NCBI GenBank assembly: GCA_946480015.1
Contig: CAMLIL010000089.1
Coordinates: 1 to 24,194 of the forward strand
DNA from: an uncultured Oxalobacteraceae bacterium
GTDB lineage: Bacteria > Pseudomonadota > Gammaproteobacteria > Burkholderiales > Burkholderiaceae
Direction of reading: 5' to 3'
DNA length: 24,194 nucleotides
The translations under genes were made by a program, and so were the position numbers. Under the pieces are notes generated by a model. It saw only the letters and a program-made list of their open reading frames with translations. It ran no database searches and was not told where the DNA came from. Position 1 is the first letter of the stretch; each line of letters opens with the position of its first letter. Below are positions 23,862-24,194 of the stretch, in pieces.

Positions 23862-24194
23862 AACTTCGCCAGCCACTCATCGGCCATGGCGCCCGCTCGC
23901 CCCACCTGAATCGCTGCCGTTTCCTCGGGCTCAACATCGTTGATGGTGCCGCCCTCCCGTGCCTTGGATCGCGCCACATCGCCCATCTCAAGCCAGCGTC
24001 CGCCGCTGAATGTTCGAAACTGCGCGGCAGGGCGCAACGCCCTGCCGCGCTTGGCGGCACTCGGCGTGAATACTCCCGCAGAAGGTTTCAAGGCCCGCAG
24101 GTCTCCCTCTCCCTGTCCGACGGCATCGCCGATAGCGCCGGTTTTTCCGACACGTTTTGAACTGTCAGCATAAAGACATTTTGCCGGATTGAGG
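23862..24194. other. Window end with a strong hairpin, no certain gene
   Basis: The last 330 bases hold overlapping open frames on both strands. A minus-strand frame from about 24091 to 23870 has a protein-like acidic/basic composition (for example GRWLEMGDVARSKAREGG), but it runs antisense into the MAPEG gene and I recognise no family. A perfect hairpin with 13-base arms, GCGCGGCAGGGCG (24022-24034) and its complement (24038-24050), lies inside it. It has no T-run behind it on either strand. Confidence 0.4.

Overview
The window looks like a chromosomal accessory island of a GC-rich betaproteobacterium, most likely an Oxalobacteraceae relative (Massilia, Janthinobacterium, Duganella or Collimonas). 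That placement is an inference from gene content and protein style, not a measured match. The centre is a long plus-strand run of genes from about 1400 to 14340 that I read as a polyyne (poly-alkyne fatty acid) biosynthetic cluster. Its second half (7918-14337) has the order fatty-acyl-AMP ligase, desaturase, desaturase, acyl carrier protein, desaturase, alpha/beta hydrolase, rubredoxin. This is the core layout I know from the caryoynencin, collimonin, massilin and protegencin type clusters: a fatty acid is adenylated, loaded on a dedicated carrier protein, repeatedly dehydrogenated to triple bonds by membrane di-iron enzymes fed with electrons, and released by the hydrolase.

In front of this core lies a second block (1876-7829) that is not part of the minimal polyyne set: an FAD-dependent oxidoreductase, a fourth membrane desaturase/hydroxylase, a vanillate-demethylase-like Rieske oxygenase, a 284-residue protein of unknown family and a DHA2-type MFS exporter. 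These suggest extra oxidative tailoring and export, and are the best candidate for something undescribed.

Downstream lie a convergent HxlR-type regulator (14800-15306, minus strand), a second alpha/beta hydrolase resembling the one in the core, and an intact FabF-like ketosynthase (17352-18620). Three promoter regions carry the same spaced element ACT-N7-TGATAG: in front of the FAD/desaturase/Rieske operon (1401), in front of the regulator gene itself (15335-15350, minus strand) and in front of the second hydrolase (15892). This ties the outlying genes to the cluster and predicts HxlR control.

Both edges of the cluster show decay. On the left are a truncated IS66 TnpC gene, a compact set of six 17-bp palindromic repeats including a 52-bp near-perfect inverted repeat, and an internally deleted ketosynthase relic that fuses a KS start directly to a KS end. 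On the right is a phosphopantetheinyl transferase gene with at least three frameshifts, truncated at its 5' end by a degenerate IS3-family element.

The last 4 kb is a separate neighbourhood: a minus-strand berberine-bridge-type FAD oxidase with both residues for bicovalent flavin, a divergent secreted GH30 glycoside hydrolase (glucuronoxylanase-like) with a LacI-type operator upstream, and a small MAPEG-family membrane protein. No tRNA, rRNA or CRISPR array was seen.
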